Of a stretch of DNA of 39,508 nucleotides, positions 25,404-33,995 are shown piece by piece (position 1 is the first letter of the stretch; each line of letters opens with the position of its first letter). Source of the stretch: an uncultured Pirellulaceae bacterium (lineage in GTDB: Bacteria; Planctomycetota; Planctomycetia; Pirellulales; Pirellulaceae); the NCBI GenBank assembly GCA_937929805.1, contig CALFUT010000066.1:1-39508 (forward strand), in the 5' to 3' direction. The position numbers were made by a program, and so were the translations under genes. The notes beneath the pieces are model-generated. The model was not told the origin of the DNA, searched no databases, and saw nothing but the letters and a program-made list of their open reading frames with translations.

Positions 25404-26705
25404 TCAAACGTCCTTTTCTAGGTCCCAGCCATCGGGAAGCGTGACGTTTTTCATCACGATTGGGATCCCGTCTCGGATAACGCACTTGGGGTGATCGTGG
25501 CTGGTGTCCATGCGGCCTGACGAGTTCACAATTTTCACGTTGCAACCGATTCGGACATTCTTATCGATGATCGCTCCTTCGATCACCGTTCCCGATCCGA
25601 TCGTCAGTGGAACGTCAAGATCGCCCTCTTCCTCGCCCTCGCCAGCGTAAAAATCATTCCCCATCACGATTGATTTCTTAATCGTGACATCTGGATCGGT
25701 AATGGCTCGCAGACCAACGACACTGTTTTCAATCACGGTACCCTTACCTAACCGGCAACCACTCGAAATCAGGCTGTTCGAGACCGTTGCTCCCGAGACG
25801 CGGCTTGGCGGTAGGAAGCGAGCACGCGTGTAGATGGGTGCAGACGCTTCATCGAGCCCGAACTCCGGGTTGTCGTCCGCCATGTTCAAGTTGGCATCAT
25901 AAAAAGACCGGACCGTTCCAATATCTTCCCAGTAGCCATCGAACAAATGCATCTGAACATGGTGCGTTTTGATCGCTTCGGGGAACAGTTCCTTGCCAAA
26001 GTCGGTGTAGTCCGATTTGCTTAGCAGTTCCTTCAACAGCTGGGCATTGAATACGTACATGCCCATGCTGGCGATGCAGTCTCTGCCCTTGCTATCCACT
26101 CCCTGCTTGTTGATCCATTCTGGGTCCGTGCTGACGGCGTCCAGTTCTTCTTCCGTTTGAGGCTTTTCCACAAAACCATGGACCCGTCCATCGTCGTTGA
26201 TCTGCATGATGCCAAACCCTCGAGCATCTTCCCGCGTGACCGGGATGCAAGAAATCGTCACGTCGGCACCGCTTTTGATATGCGTATCAATCAGGTCGCC
26301 GTAGTCCATCCGATAAAGCTGATCACCCGAAAGGATCACCACATACTCGATCCCCGGCTGGTCGAAGTAGACAATGTTCTTGCGAACCGCGTCAGCTGTT
26401 CCTTGATACCAATCAGAACCATCGCTGGTCGTTTCCTGAGCCGCGAGCAGTTCAACAAATCCACCGCTGAAATGATCAAACGAGTACGAGCGACGAATAT
26501 GCTGGTGTAGGCTAACAGACAAGAATTGAGTCAGCACAAAGATGTGGTTGATGCCGCTATTGATGCAGTTCGAGATCGGGATGTCGATCAAACGATACTG
26601 TCCGCCCAGCGGCACGGCGGGCTTACTTCGAATGGACGTCAACGGTGCGAGTCGACTACCTCTTCCACCACCCAAAATTAACGCAACGGCGTTGCCTCTA
26701 ATCAT
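25404..26705 (-). CDS. glgC: Glucose-1-phosphate adenylyltransferase (ADP-glucose pyrophosphorylase)
   Basis: A 433-residue enzyme that makes ADP-glucose from glucose 1-phosphate and ATP, the committed step of bacterial glycogen synthesis. The N-terminal nucleotidyltransferase domain shows '[20 protein letters not shown]' with '[20 protein letters not shown]', '[12 protein letters not shown]' and '[18 protein letters not shown]'. '[12 protein letters not shown]' is the glucose-1-phosphate-binding Glu-Lys. The C-terminal left-handed beta-helix holds repeated hexapeptides ('[19 protein letters not shown]'). Length and motifs are complete. It is the last gene of the long minus-strand run; no glgA or glgB is near. 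Confidence 0.96.
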   Translation of the reverse strand: MIRGNAVALILGGGRGSRLAPLTSIRSKPAVPLGGQYRLIDIPISNCINSGINHIFVLTQFLSVSLHQHIRRSYSFDHFSGGFVELLAAQETTSDGSDWYQGTADAVRKNIVYFDQPGIEYVVILSGDQLYRMDYGDLIDTHIKSGADVTISCIPVTREDARGFGIMQINDDGRVHGFVEKPQTEEELDAVSTDPEWINKQGVDSKGRDCIASMGMYVFNAQLLKELLSKSDYTDFGKELFPEAIKTHHVQMHLFDGYWEDIGTVRSFYDANLNMADDNPEFGLDEASAPIYTRARFLPPSRVSGATVSNSLISSGCRLGKGTVIENSVVGLRAITDPDVTIKKSIVMGNDFYAGEGEEEGDLDVPLTIGSGTVIEGAIIDKNVRIGCNVKIVNSSGRMDTSHDHPKCVIRDGIPIVMKNVTLPDGWDLEKDV

Positions 26706-26873
26706 GATCCCGTCCAGTTATGTGTCAAATTGTGCTCGTGCCCTAAACCGCAGCTTTATCGTAACGAAAATACTTCGGGATCGACAGGCTGCAATTGCTT
26801 CGTTTTTGCTCACATTAGTTCAGTGCACGACTAGATTGATGCCTGTTTGTCTTGGGATGAGGCGTATTCAGCT

Positions 26874-27698
26874 TCAGTCAACAAGTTCCTCGATGTCAGC
26901 TACTTCATGACTTTGTGGCAAGTCCTCGATTTCGGTGAGGCCAAACAAATCCAAAAAACGATCGGTTGTCCGGTACTCTTTTCTAGTTGGAGTCTCTTCC
27001 GACTGCTCCCGAACCAACAGTTGTCGTTTGACCAATTGGTTCAACACACTGCTGCTTTTCTTTCCGCGTATTTTGTCGATTTCCTGAAGAGTTGCCGGTT
27101 GGTGGTAAGCGACCACTGCCAGTACGTCGACAGCGCTTTGGTTGAGTTTGACTTCCCGATTCCGACCAAAGAATTCGTCGCGGAATGGCTCTAGGGAAGC
27201 GTCCAGCACCATGCGGTAATTACCATCGTCAGACGCAATCCGCCAGGCTGCGTCTTGTTGGGTATAGCGTGAGTTCAGCTTTTTGACGATCTGAGCAACT
27301 TCTTTGGGGCTTACGTCGCGAAGCACCGAGGCAATCTTTCTGCTTGTTAGTTTGACGTCGCTGGGAGCGCCCACGAACAGAATGGATTCAACGATTGACT
27401 CGGGCGAGATAGGACACGCAGCATCGTCATTTTCGTCGGATCCGATTGATGCACCGAGAGCTTCGTCGTCCGCTGAATCGGCCTCAGGCCCCTCGTCCTC
27501 GGTGGCATCGCCTTCACTGTCTTCGCTCCGCATGACGTCGGCATACGCCTCGCTGAGCGTTTCCAAAGTGAATTCATCGCCGCCATCTGGGTCAGTCTGC
27601 TCGTTGACTTCCAGCTGCAAATTGGCAACCAATGGCTTGTTGGGCTTTTGGTCCTTGTCGGCGGCCGATTCGTCAGGTTGTTTGTTAGGTTCACCCAT
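26874..27698 (-). CDS. scpB: Segregation and condensation protein B
   Basis: ScpB dimerises, binds ScpA and connects to the SMC heads in the chromosome-condensing complex. The conserved part (~residues 95-270) contains 'ESILFVGAPSDVKLTSRKIA', 'LNQSAVDVLAVVAYHQPATL' and 'RGKKSSSVLNQLVKRQLL', the two winged-helix domains, and ends with 'EYRTTDRFLDLFGLTEIEDL'. A ~90-residue very acidic extension (Asp/Glu-rich) precedes it, which is not typical of the ~190-residue B. subtilis protein. The ATG at 27698 is preferred over a GTG four codons upstream. ScpA is not in the window. Confidence 0.92.
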   Translation of the reverse strand: MGEPNKQPDESAADKDQKPNKPLVANLQLEVNEQTDPDGGDEFTLETLSEAYADVMRSEDSEGDATEDEGPEADSADDEALGASIGSDENDDAACPISPESIVESILFVGAPSDVKLTSRKIASVLRDVSPKEVAQIVKKLNSRYTQQDAAWRIASDDGNYRMVLDASLEPFRDEFFGRNREVKLNQSAVDVLAVVAYHQPATLQEIDKIRGKKSSSVLNQLVKRQLLVREQSEETPTRKEYRTTDRFLDLFGLTEIEDLPQSHEVADIEELVD

Positions 27699-27869
27699 GC
27701 CAATCAGCACTCGCCCAGAAATAATTGACCCATTGGACTACAAGAAATCTAAGGATTGCCTTACCCGATCGTCGTGCAAGTTCGCAGAAGATTGTTCGTT
27801 AAGAGATAACTTAAGCGATTTCGCAAACGTCCACCACGCCAAAGCGATTCACTCAGCGCGCAAACTGAG

Positions 27870-28928
27870 TCAAATTCGCTCGCCGCAATATTTGCAGAAC
27901 ACAGCGTCTTTGTCGTGGCCGGACGTCACGCAGTAGCGGCAACTGATGCTGGAGATCTCTTTCTTGTTGTTGATTATTTCAGCTGAGACAAACCCGGTTG
28001 GAACGATGATCAGGCTGTAACCCAACAATATTAGAACGGTTGAAACAATCTTCCCCGGCGCAGTTCGCGGCACAATGTCTCCGTAGCCGACGGTCGTCAT
28101 GGTTACTGTTGCCCAATACATCGCTTGGGGAATGCTGCTGAACTGACTCGCAACAAGTTTGCCAGCCAGAACGGTCTCAACCGGTGCTCCGATCGTCCGA
28201 GCCAAATCTTTGATGCGGATTTCAAGTTGATCATGAGTCAAGCCTACTTCGTCAGCTAAGCCATCAAAAAGATCGTTTGTGGGATCGAGTGAAAAACCAT
28301 TATCAATCGCTACTTGCGAAAGCCCATTGAGCTCGTGCATCGCATCGCGCCGCGATTGAGGGTTTTCAATCTCATACATGATCGATCCGGCGATCGTGAT
28401 GGCGATCAGAATGACGCTGACAAAGACCACGATCTTCGCCCGGGCTTGATAAACGGCCCGAGCAAGATCATCGGACTCTTGGACAAACCAACCCATTTTT
28501 AAAATACGGAATACCCGCAGCAATCGCAACGCGCGGACCACTGCGAATGTGTTGTAGCCTGACAAGAATAAAGGCAGGTAGGAAGGCAGCACCGCCAGCA
28601 GGTCGACGATCCCAAAAAAACTGGTCGCGTATTTGAGCGGACGTCGAACGCAATATAATCGCACGACGTATTCCACGGTGAACAGAATCGTCAGCGTCCA
28701 TTCAATCCACGTGAACCAGTCGCTCCACTTTTTATTGACACTTTCAATCGTGCCAAGACATGCGCACGTTACGCTAATCAGGATCGCAATCAGTAAACAA
28801 AGATCAAACCCAAGTCCCGCCGGAGTGTCAGCGCCGAAAATGATTTCGTGAATCTTGTCTCGTAGCGGACTAACCTCAAGTGAGTCTGAATCATCGAGGT
28901 AATCTAGAGAGCGTTTTTTTTGGGACAT
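27870..28928 (-). CDS. Voltage-gated-type potassium channel with a long pore turret and zinc ribbon
   Basis: A 352-residue six-helix ion channel. The voltage-sensor helix S4 is 'VVRALRLLRVFRILK' (~residues 129-143), with Arg every third or fourth position. The selectivity filter is 'TMTTVGYGDIVP', indicating K+. Between S5 and the pore helix lies a ~75-residue insert (~188-262) rich in charged residues, where bacterial Kv channels usually have about 10-15. After S6 a four-cysteine module 'CRYC...CKYC' closes the protein, resembling a zinc ribbon. Both additions are uncommon and could sense periplasmic or cytoplasmic signals; this is inference. It lies 49 bases beyond the M28 peptidase gene. 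Confidence 0.9.
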   Translation of the reverse strand: MSQKKRSLDYLDDSDSLEVSPLRDKIHEIIFGADTPAGLGFDLCLLIAILISVTCACLGTIESVNKKWSDWFTWIEWTLTILFTVEYVVRLYCVRRPLKYATSFFGIVDLLAVLPSYLPLFLSGYNTFAVVRALRLLRVFRILKMGWFVQESDDLARAVYQARAKIVVFVSVILIAITIAGSIMYEIENPQSRRDAMHELNGLSQVAIDNGFSLDPTNDLFDGLADEVGLTHDQLEIRIKDLARTIGAPVETVLAGKLVASQFSSIPQAMYWATVTMTTVGYGDIVPRTAPGKIVSTVLILLGYSLIIVPTGFVSAEIINNKKEISSISCRYCVTSGHDKDAVFCKYCGERI

Positions 28929-28977
28929 GGCGTGGTTCGGTCAAGTCGAAAAAGGTGGATGACAATGACAGTCGCGA

Positions 28978-30918
28978 CTAAGGTTTGTTTTTTAGCTCGA
29001 TTGAAAAATCAATCTCTTGGTCGGCTCGACGAACCTTCAAATTAATCGTCTTGCCAGCATCGCGTCGGATTCGACGAACTAGGTCTCTTCGTTTTTGAAT
29101 TGGTTCGTCGTCAATCGACAAAACCAAATCGCCAGCCTTCAGACCGGCCGTTTCTGCAACCGAATCCTTAATCACTTTGGTGATCTCAACCCCTTCACCG
29201 TCTCCCTCACGTTCCATCTGAATGCCAAGCTGGAACCGTTTTGGTACGCCGTACTTTGGCCTAGGTGAAGTTAACAACTGCTCCAAGACGCTCTGTGAAA
29301 AGTCAACCACTTTCACAACGCCCGCGCAGTTCATCGTGTCGAAGGTGTCCTCCGGGGTGTGATACGTGTCGGTGATACCCGTGTGAATGAACATATTTGG
29401 GATTTGCGATTGATTAAACGGCAAGTGGTCACTTCCGGCGAATCCAGCTCGCGGAAATGTTAGCTCCATGCCCAGCGTTTCGTTTGCCCTCTCTAAAATC
29501 GCAGCAAAGTCCGGCGACGTATTCCAGTTATAAACGGTCAATTCGTCCTCGCGAAGCGATCCGATCATGTCAAAATTTACCATGGCGACTGTGTTCTTCA
29601 GATCGAACAGCGGATCCGAGACGTAATGCAGCGCTCCCAGAAGTCCCATTTCTTCAGCTGTAAAACAAATCAGCACCAAGCGTCGACGTGGCGATTCGTC
29701 GGCTGGCAGATCGGAGAAACGGCGTGCAAGTTCCAGCACCGCAGCTGTACCGGTTGCGTTGTCGTCGGCTCCGTTGTGAATTTCCTTTCGCCACGGTGTG
29801 CGAGAACCGTATGCACCCAAGCCAATGTGATCGTAATGTGCTCCCACGATGACGGTTTCGTCCGCCAATTCACCTTGGCCGGGGATGACGGCGATAAGGT
29901 TGGACGTGTCAATTTCTATTTTGGTGAAAACGGCACCTGCGTCGATGGACCAACCTTTGAGCGGCTGAGAAATTGGCTCGAGTCGCGAATCAATCCATTC
30001 TTCCACCTGTTCGATTGTTGTCAGTTTTTTCCCAGTTGGGCTGTGCATCGGCGAAACCGCCAACAGGTCATTCAGCGTTGTGCGTTTGATTTGATAAAAG
30101 GGGAAAGAGATGGTCCCGAACTGATCTGACTGCACCAGCTGATCCGCTTCATCAGTCGACGCCGTTTCTGAGTCGTTGACTAGGATGACGCCCTTCGCGC
30201 CGGCTTTTCTGGCCGCTCTAACTTTGGAAACGATAAACGAATGGTCCGAGGTTTCGTCGCCATCAAAGACACTGTCGGATGAGTTCTGCTGCGGTTCGCG
30301 TCGGAGCATGACAACCACTTTGTCGCTGACATCGACATCTTGGTACTCGTTGTAATTGTGTTCGTCTGCCGCAATCCCGTAGCCGACGAACATCAGTCCG
30401 CCTTGCAATGTATTCGCTTTGCGACCAATCAGACTGGTAAAGGTTTCGTTCAGACTCAAGGCCAACGTTTGAGAATCCGGACCGGTGAACACCATGTGCG
30501 TCTTTGCAGGATTGACCGCCCGAGTCCCATCGACCGGCACCTGCTGAAAGTAGCTTCCTCCCTCCGCCGCGCCCTTGACCCTTGCTTCTTGATATTGCTG
30601 AACGATGAAGTCAACGGCCAATTGCATTTCGGGTGTTCCCGGCTGCCGTCCCGCCAATTCGTCCGAGGCAAGGTAGCGGATGTCGTTGGTCAAACGCGTC
30701 AACGAGGCCGCGGAAGGGTCGGATGCGTCGGATTGAGCAGCTGCGAATTCGGCTGCCGATTCGACTTTAGATTCAGTTGCCACCGGCGGCTCGAGCACTG
30801 CTTGAGCAACTGCAAAACTAGGATCGCAAGTGACGACGCAAACGAAGATGATGCTGGCCAGTAAGCTCTGCACATGATGCTGGATATTGGCCTGAAAGTT
30901 ACAAAAGTCGGTCAGCAT
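28978..30918 (-). CDS. Exported M28-family metallopeptidase with PA-like and PDZ regions
   Basis: A ~646-residue protein. The ATG at 30918 gives a signal peptide ('SLLASIIFVCVVTCDPSFAVAQA') and is preferred over an ATG 46 codons upstream. A PA-like insert lies around residues 150-300 ('LMFVGYGIAADEHNYNEYQD', 'AGAKGVILVND'). The M28 domain carries its zinc ligands in order: 'GAHYDHIG', 'NGADDNATG' (bridging Asp), 'TAEEMGLLG' (catalytic and ligand Glu), 'NFDMIG' and 'DTYHTPEDT'. A C-terminal PDZ domain ('VAETAGLKAGDLVLSIDDEP') follows. Such enzymes are aminopeptidases or di-zinc carboxypeptidases acting outside the cytoplasm. The PDZ module may bind substrate C-termini. Confidence 0.92.
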   Translation of the reverse strand: MLTDFCNFQANIQHHVQSLLASIIFVCVVTCDPSFAVAQAVLEPPVATESKVESAAEFAAAQSDASDPSAASLTRLTNDIRYLASDELAGRQPGTPEMQLAVDFIVQQYQEARVKGAAEGGSYFQQVPVDGTRAVNPAKTHMVFTGPDSQTLALSLNETFTSLIGRKANTLQGGLMFVGYGIAADEHNYNEYQDVDVSDKVVVMLRREPQQNSSDSVFDGDETSDHSFIVSKVRAARKAGAKGVILVNDSETASTDEADQLVQSDQFGTISFPFYQIKRTTLNDLLAVSPMHSPTGKKLTTIEQVEEWIDSRLEPISQPLKGWSIDAGAVFTKIEIDTSNLIAVIPGQGELADETVIVGAHYDHIGLGAYGSRTPWRKEIHNGADDNATGTAAVLELARRFSDLPADESPRRRLVLICFTAEEMGLLGALHYVSDPLFDLKNTVAMVNFDMIGSLREDELTVYNWNTSPDFAAILERANETLGMELTFPRAGFAGSDHLPFNQSQIPNMFIHTGITDTYHTPEDTFDTMNCAGVVKVVDFSQSVLEQLLTSPRPKYGVPKRFQLGIQMEREGDGEGVEITKVIKDSVAETAGLKAGDLVLSIDDEPIQKRRDLVRRIRRDAGKTINLKVRRADQEIDFSIELKNKP

Positions 30919-31089
30919 CTTCAAAGTTCCTGCGTGTTGATATGAGCGGACATTATGGCCGCCCGCTGGGCGTTGGATAAATACCAAAATAGAGGTTTGG
31001 CATAGCGTGGGATGACGAATCGAACATCGCGTATCTGCCCCAAGGGCGACTCGCACGGCTTGCTATGGTCTCGTGCGAAGAAAGCTGGC

Positions 31090-33342
31090 TCAGAGCTCGA
31101 ATTGGAAAGTTCGGCCCAGCCAGCGATAAAGCCGTCGACCAATGGTCTGTGAGCCGACGCGAATTTTTGCGACGCCCGTGCTGCCTGGAACAATTTTGTG
31201 ATCCGGATTCGCTAGCGGGACACTAACCAAATACGTTGTGCTCTCGGGGACGTCTTTGCCGTCTGAGTTCACGCGAGTCAATAAATCACCGCCGTGTTGG
31301 CTGGATAGCTGCTTGGGTACGTCCAGCATTTTTGTCGGTGAAATGGTTTGGGTGACCGAATGATGCAGCACCGCAGGAAGTTGAGTCACAATTAGCTCAA
31401 CCGGCTGATCGGACTGAACAAACTCAATTTCCGATTGATCGATTGCAAGGATCGCTTCCATCTTGCTGGGATCGGCAACCACTTTTCCGACCAGCGTCTG
31501 CCGATCGACCCAAGCACCAAGGTTGCGAGGCTCAAGCGGACTTCCGTGCCAATTTCCAATTTTGCCCGACTCAGGATTTTCGTCAGGGATTTCTGGGGGC
31601 GATAACAAGATCCCGTCGGCCGGCGCTGTGACCACCAAGCGATTCAGATCCTCGGCGCGTTTATGCAAACTGGCGACGGCGTTGTGGTAGGTGGCCTCTG
31701 CCTCTTCTAGGCTATCCGCAGCCGACGGGTCGGTTGCGGCCGACCAAGAAACCATGGCAAACTGAGATTTGGCAACATTGACTCGCGTTTCCATCGACGC
31801 CAGTTCGCTAATTAGTTCCGGGCTTTGCAATGACACAATCGGCTGTCCTTTGCGAACCGGTTGGTTTGGGCGGGCACTAATTTCCACCAACGTGCCGGGC
31901 ACCTGAACAAAAATGTTGGCCGCAGCTTTTGGCTGAACGTGAAAATAGCAATGCACGTGATGAGAGATTGGAATCAATCCAATCACGAACATGATCGCCG
32001 CAAAAACGGCCACCGACGTGGCAAAGTGAATCGACTTCACGGTCCCCATCCTTCCGGGTACAGAAAAGAATTTAATTAGACTGATTAACGGCCGTCCAAT
32101 CAGGCCGTAGATTACAGAAAGCGCAAGCAACTGGCCGATAATCTTCAGCCCATAGGGTTCAAGGATCTGGTAGACGAACCAGAAAATCGAGATCGAGATA
32201 AACCAGCGATACGCGATCGCGGCCACGCTGTACGTCAGGAATAGTGATTTGCTTCGAACGGGCAGAAAAGGATCAGCCCGGTTCTCGATTCCCAACAACC
32301 AGCTTCCGCATGTTCGCTGCAACAAAAGCGTGGCCTTGGAGCGGAGATTGGGGATCTCAAGCAGATCGGACAGGATGTAATATCCGTCGTAACGCAACAG
32401 CGGGTTCGCGTTGAACAACAGAGTCGTCACCGACGAAACAAAAATCACATTCAACGCCAATTGATTGACAAGTCCCGGCTCGCTGAACCACCAGACGAAG
32501 ACAGCGATCGCGGCCAGCACCAGTTCAACGTACATTCCCGCCGCGGCGATGAATGCCCGTTGCCACTTGCTTGGAAGCAGCCAAGAATCGCTAACGTTTG
32601 CGTACAGGCAGGGAGTCAAAACCAGAAACATGACGCCCATCTCATGGCATTGGCCGCCAAATCGTTTGCATGCCAATCCGTGCCCGAATTCATGGACGAC
32701 TTTGGTCAAGGACATCACAATTGCCAACCAGATCCAATTGCTTGACGCAAAAAAGTTCTCAAAGGATGGCAGCTTGTTTTGAAACGTTTCAAACTGAGTC
32801 AGCAGCAACGCCAAAGCGCTCCCGCAAAGTAGCAGCACGCAAAAGAACGCGGGCCAAGTGAAGAACCAAGCGGTCCACGGATTCATCCGAGTCAGCATGG
32901 CATCGGGATCAAATCCTCGGATCCGAATCGCAAGGACATTGGACAGTGACTGTCGAAACTCCTGTGCCCGATTTTTTTCGCCGCGTAATTTTAGTTCGAC
33001 GCCTTGGTCGGGCGTGTTGGAGACCAACAACGAACTTCGGTACAACATTCCTGCGAACTGGTGCAGCTCTTGCAGAGACAGTTTCTGCGGTGCGTACTGG
33101 TAGTCGAATTGCCGCTTGATTTGGTCCGGGCTCCGTTTGCCGTCGATCATCAACAGCAATCGGTACTCTTCTTCCTCAAAGCGATAATACTTTAGGCTCA
33201 GCGGATCTTTAACGACCCAATAGTCTCTGCCCTGATAGCTCTGCCGAACGGCGGTGATGTCCGGCCTGATCGCCAGTCGAAGTGGGCGACTGGAGCTGGA
33301 CGCCATCGTGTTAGCGTCTGCCGATTTTTGCTGTAAAGACAT
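31090..33342 (-). CDS. PqqD-like / M50 site-2 protease-like / HlyD-type adaptor fusion protein
   Basis: A 750-residue multi-part protein. Residues ~35-110 resemble a PqqD-type peptide-binding domain ('YYRFEEEEYRLLLMIDGKRS'). Residues ~150-460 are a polytopic membrane region with the M50 zinc motif 'VVHEFGHGLACKRFGG' (HExxH-like HEFGH at 217-221) and the distal 'NANPLLRYDGYYILSDL' (~311-327), with the third ligand Asp. From ~465 comes an HlyD-like periplasmic part: a lipoyl/barrel segment 'VPGTLVEISARPNQPVRKGQ', a helical hairpin and a C-terminal beta-barrel region. This layout is known from planctomycete and RiPP/secretion-linked proteins; the substrate is unknown. The start is three bases after the lptE stop (TGA-ctc-ATG), so translation is probably coupled. 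Confidence 0.88.
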   Translation of the reverse strand: MSLQQKSADANTMASSSSRPLRLAIRPDITAVRQSYQGRDYWVVKDPLSLKYYRFEEEEYRLLLMIDGKRSPDQIKRQFDYQYAPQKLSLQELHQFAGMLYRSSLLVSNTPDQGVELKLRGEKNRAQEFRQSLSNVLAIRIRGFDPDAMLTRMNPWTAWFFTWPAFFCVLLLCGSALALLLTQFETFQNKLPSFENFFASSNWIWLAIVMSLTKVVHEFGHGLACKRFGGQCHEMGVMFLVLTPCLYANVSDSWLLPSKWQRAFIAAAGMYVELVLAAIAVFVWWFSEPGLVNQLALNVIFVSSVTTLLFNANPLLRYDGYYILSDLLEIPNLRSKATLLLQRTCGSWLLGIENRADPFLPVRSKSLFLTYSVAAIAYRWFISISIFWFVYQILEPYGLKIIGQLLALSVIYGLIGRPLISLIKFFSVPGRMGTVKSIHFATSVAVFAAIMFVIGLIPISHHVHCYFHVQPKAAANIFVQVPGTLVEISARPNQPVRKGQPIVSLQSPELISELASMETRVNVAKSQFAMVSWSAATDPSAADSLEEAEATYHNAVASLHKRAEDLNRLVVTAPADGILLSPPEIPDENPESGKIGNWHGSPLEPRNLGAWVDRQTLVGKVVADPSKMEAILAIDQSEIEFVQSDQPVELIVTQLPAVLHHSVTQTISPTKMLDVPKQLSSQHGGDLLTRVNSDGKDVPESTTYLVSVPLANPDHKIVPGSTGVAKIRVGSQTIGRRLYRWLGRTFQFEL

Positions 33343-33345
33343 GAG

Positions 33346-33963
33346 TCACCACGGCATTTCCATCTGACCGACGACCTCGCGAGCAATACGCTCGATCACT
33401 TCCTGCTGAGCCGTCGCCAGTGATTGACCGCCTTCTGGGATGAAATCCACGCTGTGATCAATGATGACGCTTCGTCGAGGCATCAGTGGTACGCCGGCGC
33501 GGTCGACCCAGTCGATCTCCACGCGGAACGACGTTCGGACGGCTCTGGCATCGTCAAACTGATTTTCCGTAACGGTGTTCTTCTGATCGCGGATCAAACG
33601 GCCTCTTAAAAAGCTGTTGGAAACCGAAGGATCGGTGATGGTCAACGGAGTGCCCTGCTCGACTTGTTTGACAACCGCTTCGGTCAATCGCTGGGCCAAA
33701 AACCGGCGATTAGAATCAGATTCAAAGATCGGAACGTGGACAGTGCGGATGTCATTTCGGAATAGGTACTGATTGCCTAAGTTGTATCCCGCGCAGCCTG
33801 CGAACGTGATTGTGATCATGCCGAAAAAGGCCGCCACGATGGCACTTGCACCTTTGGGCCAGTGCCATCCGCGATTCGAAGCCGCGCCAATGACCGTGCA
33901 ATCAAAGTCGCAATCGCTTGATTGGTGGGTGGTGTTCAATGAAGAGGCGTTTGTGGAATTCAC
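33346..33963 (-). CDS. lptE: LptE-family LPS-assembly lipoprotein
   Basis: A 205-residue protein with the LptE fold. LptE plugs the LptD barrel that inserts lipopolysaccharide into the outer leaflet of the outer membrane. A hydrophobic stretch leads to a lipobox with Cys57 ('MITITFAGCAGY'). The conserved part follows: 'NDIRTVHVPIFESDSNRRFL', 'RLTEAVVKQVEQGTPLTI' and 'SFLRGRLIRDQKNTV'. The annotated GTG start gives an unusually long ~55-residue signal region, so the true start may be further in. It sits between a BamD-like lipoprotein gene (32 bases upstream) and the M50/HlyD fusion (3 bases downstream), a setting for outer-membrane assembly. Confidence 0.88.
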   Translation of the reverse strand: MNSTNASSLNTTHQSSDCDFDCTVIGAASNRGWHWPKGASAIVAAFFGMITITFAGCAGYNLGNQYLFRNDIRTVHVPIFESDSNRRFLAQRLTEAVVKQVEQGTPLTITDPSVSNSFLRGRLIRDQKNTVTENQFDDARAVRTSFRVEIDWVDRAGVPLMPRRSVIIDHSVDFIPEGGQSLATAQQEVIERIAREVVGQMEMPW

Positions 33964-33995
33964 ACAGTTTACCGTAGAACGTTTCCGTAGAACAT

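Noticed and set aside
29626-30129. 167-codon plus-strand ORF
   Set aside because: Antisense to the M28 peptidase domain with all zinc ligands in the other strand.
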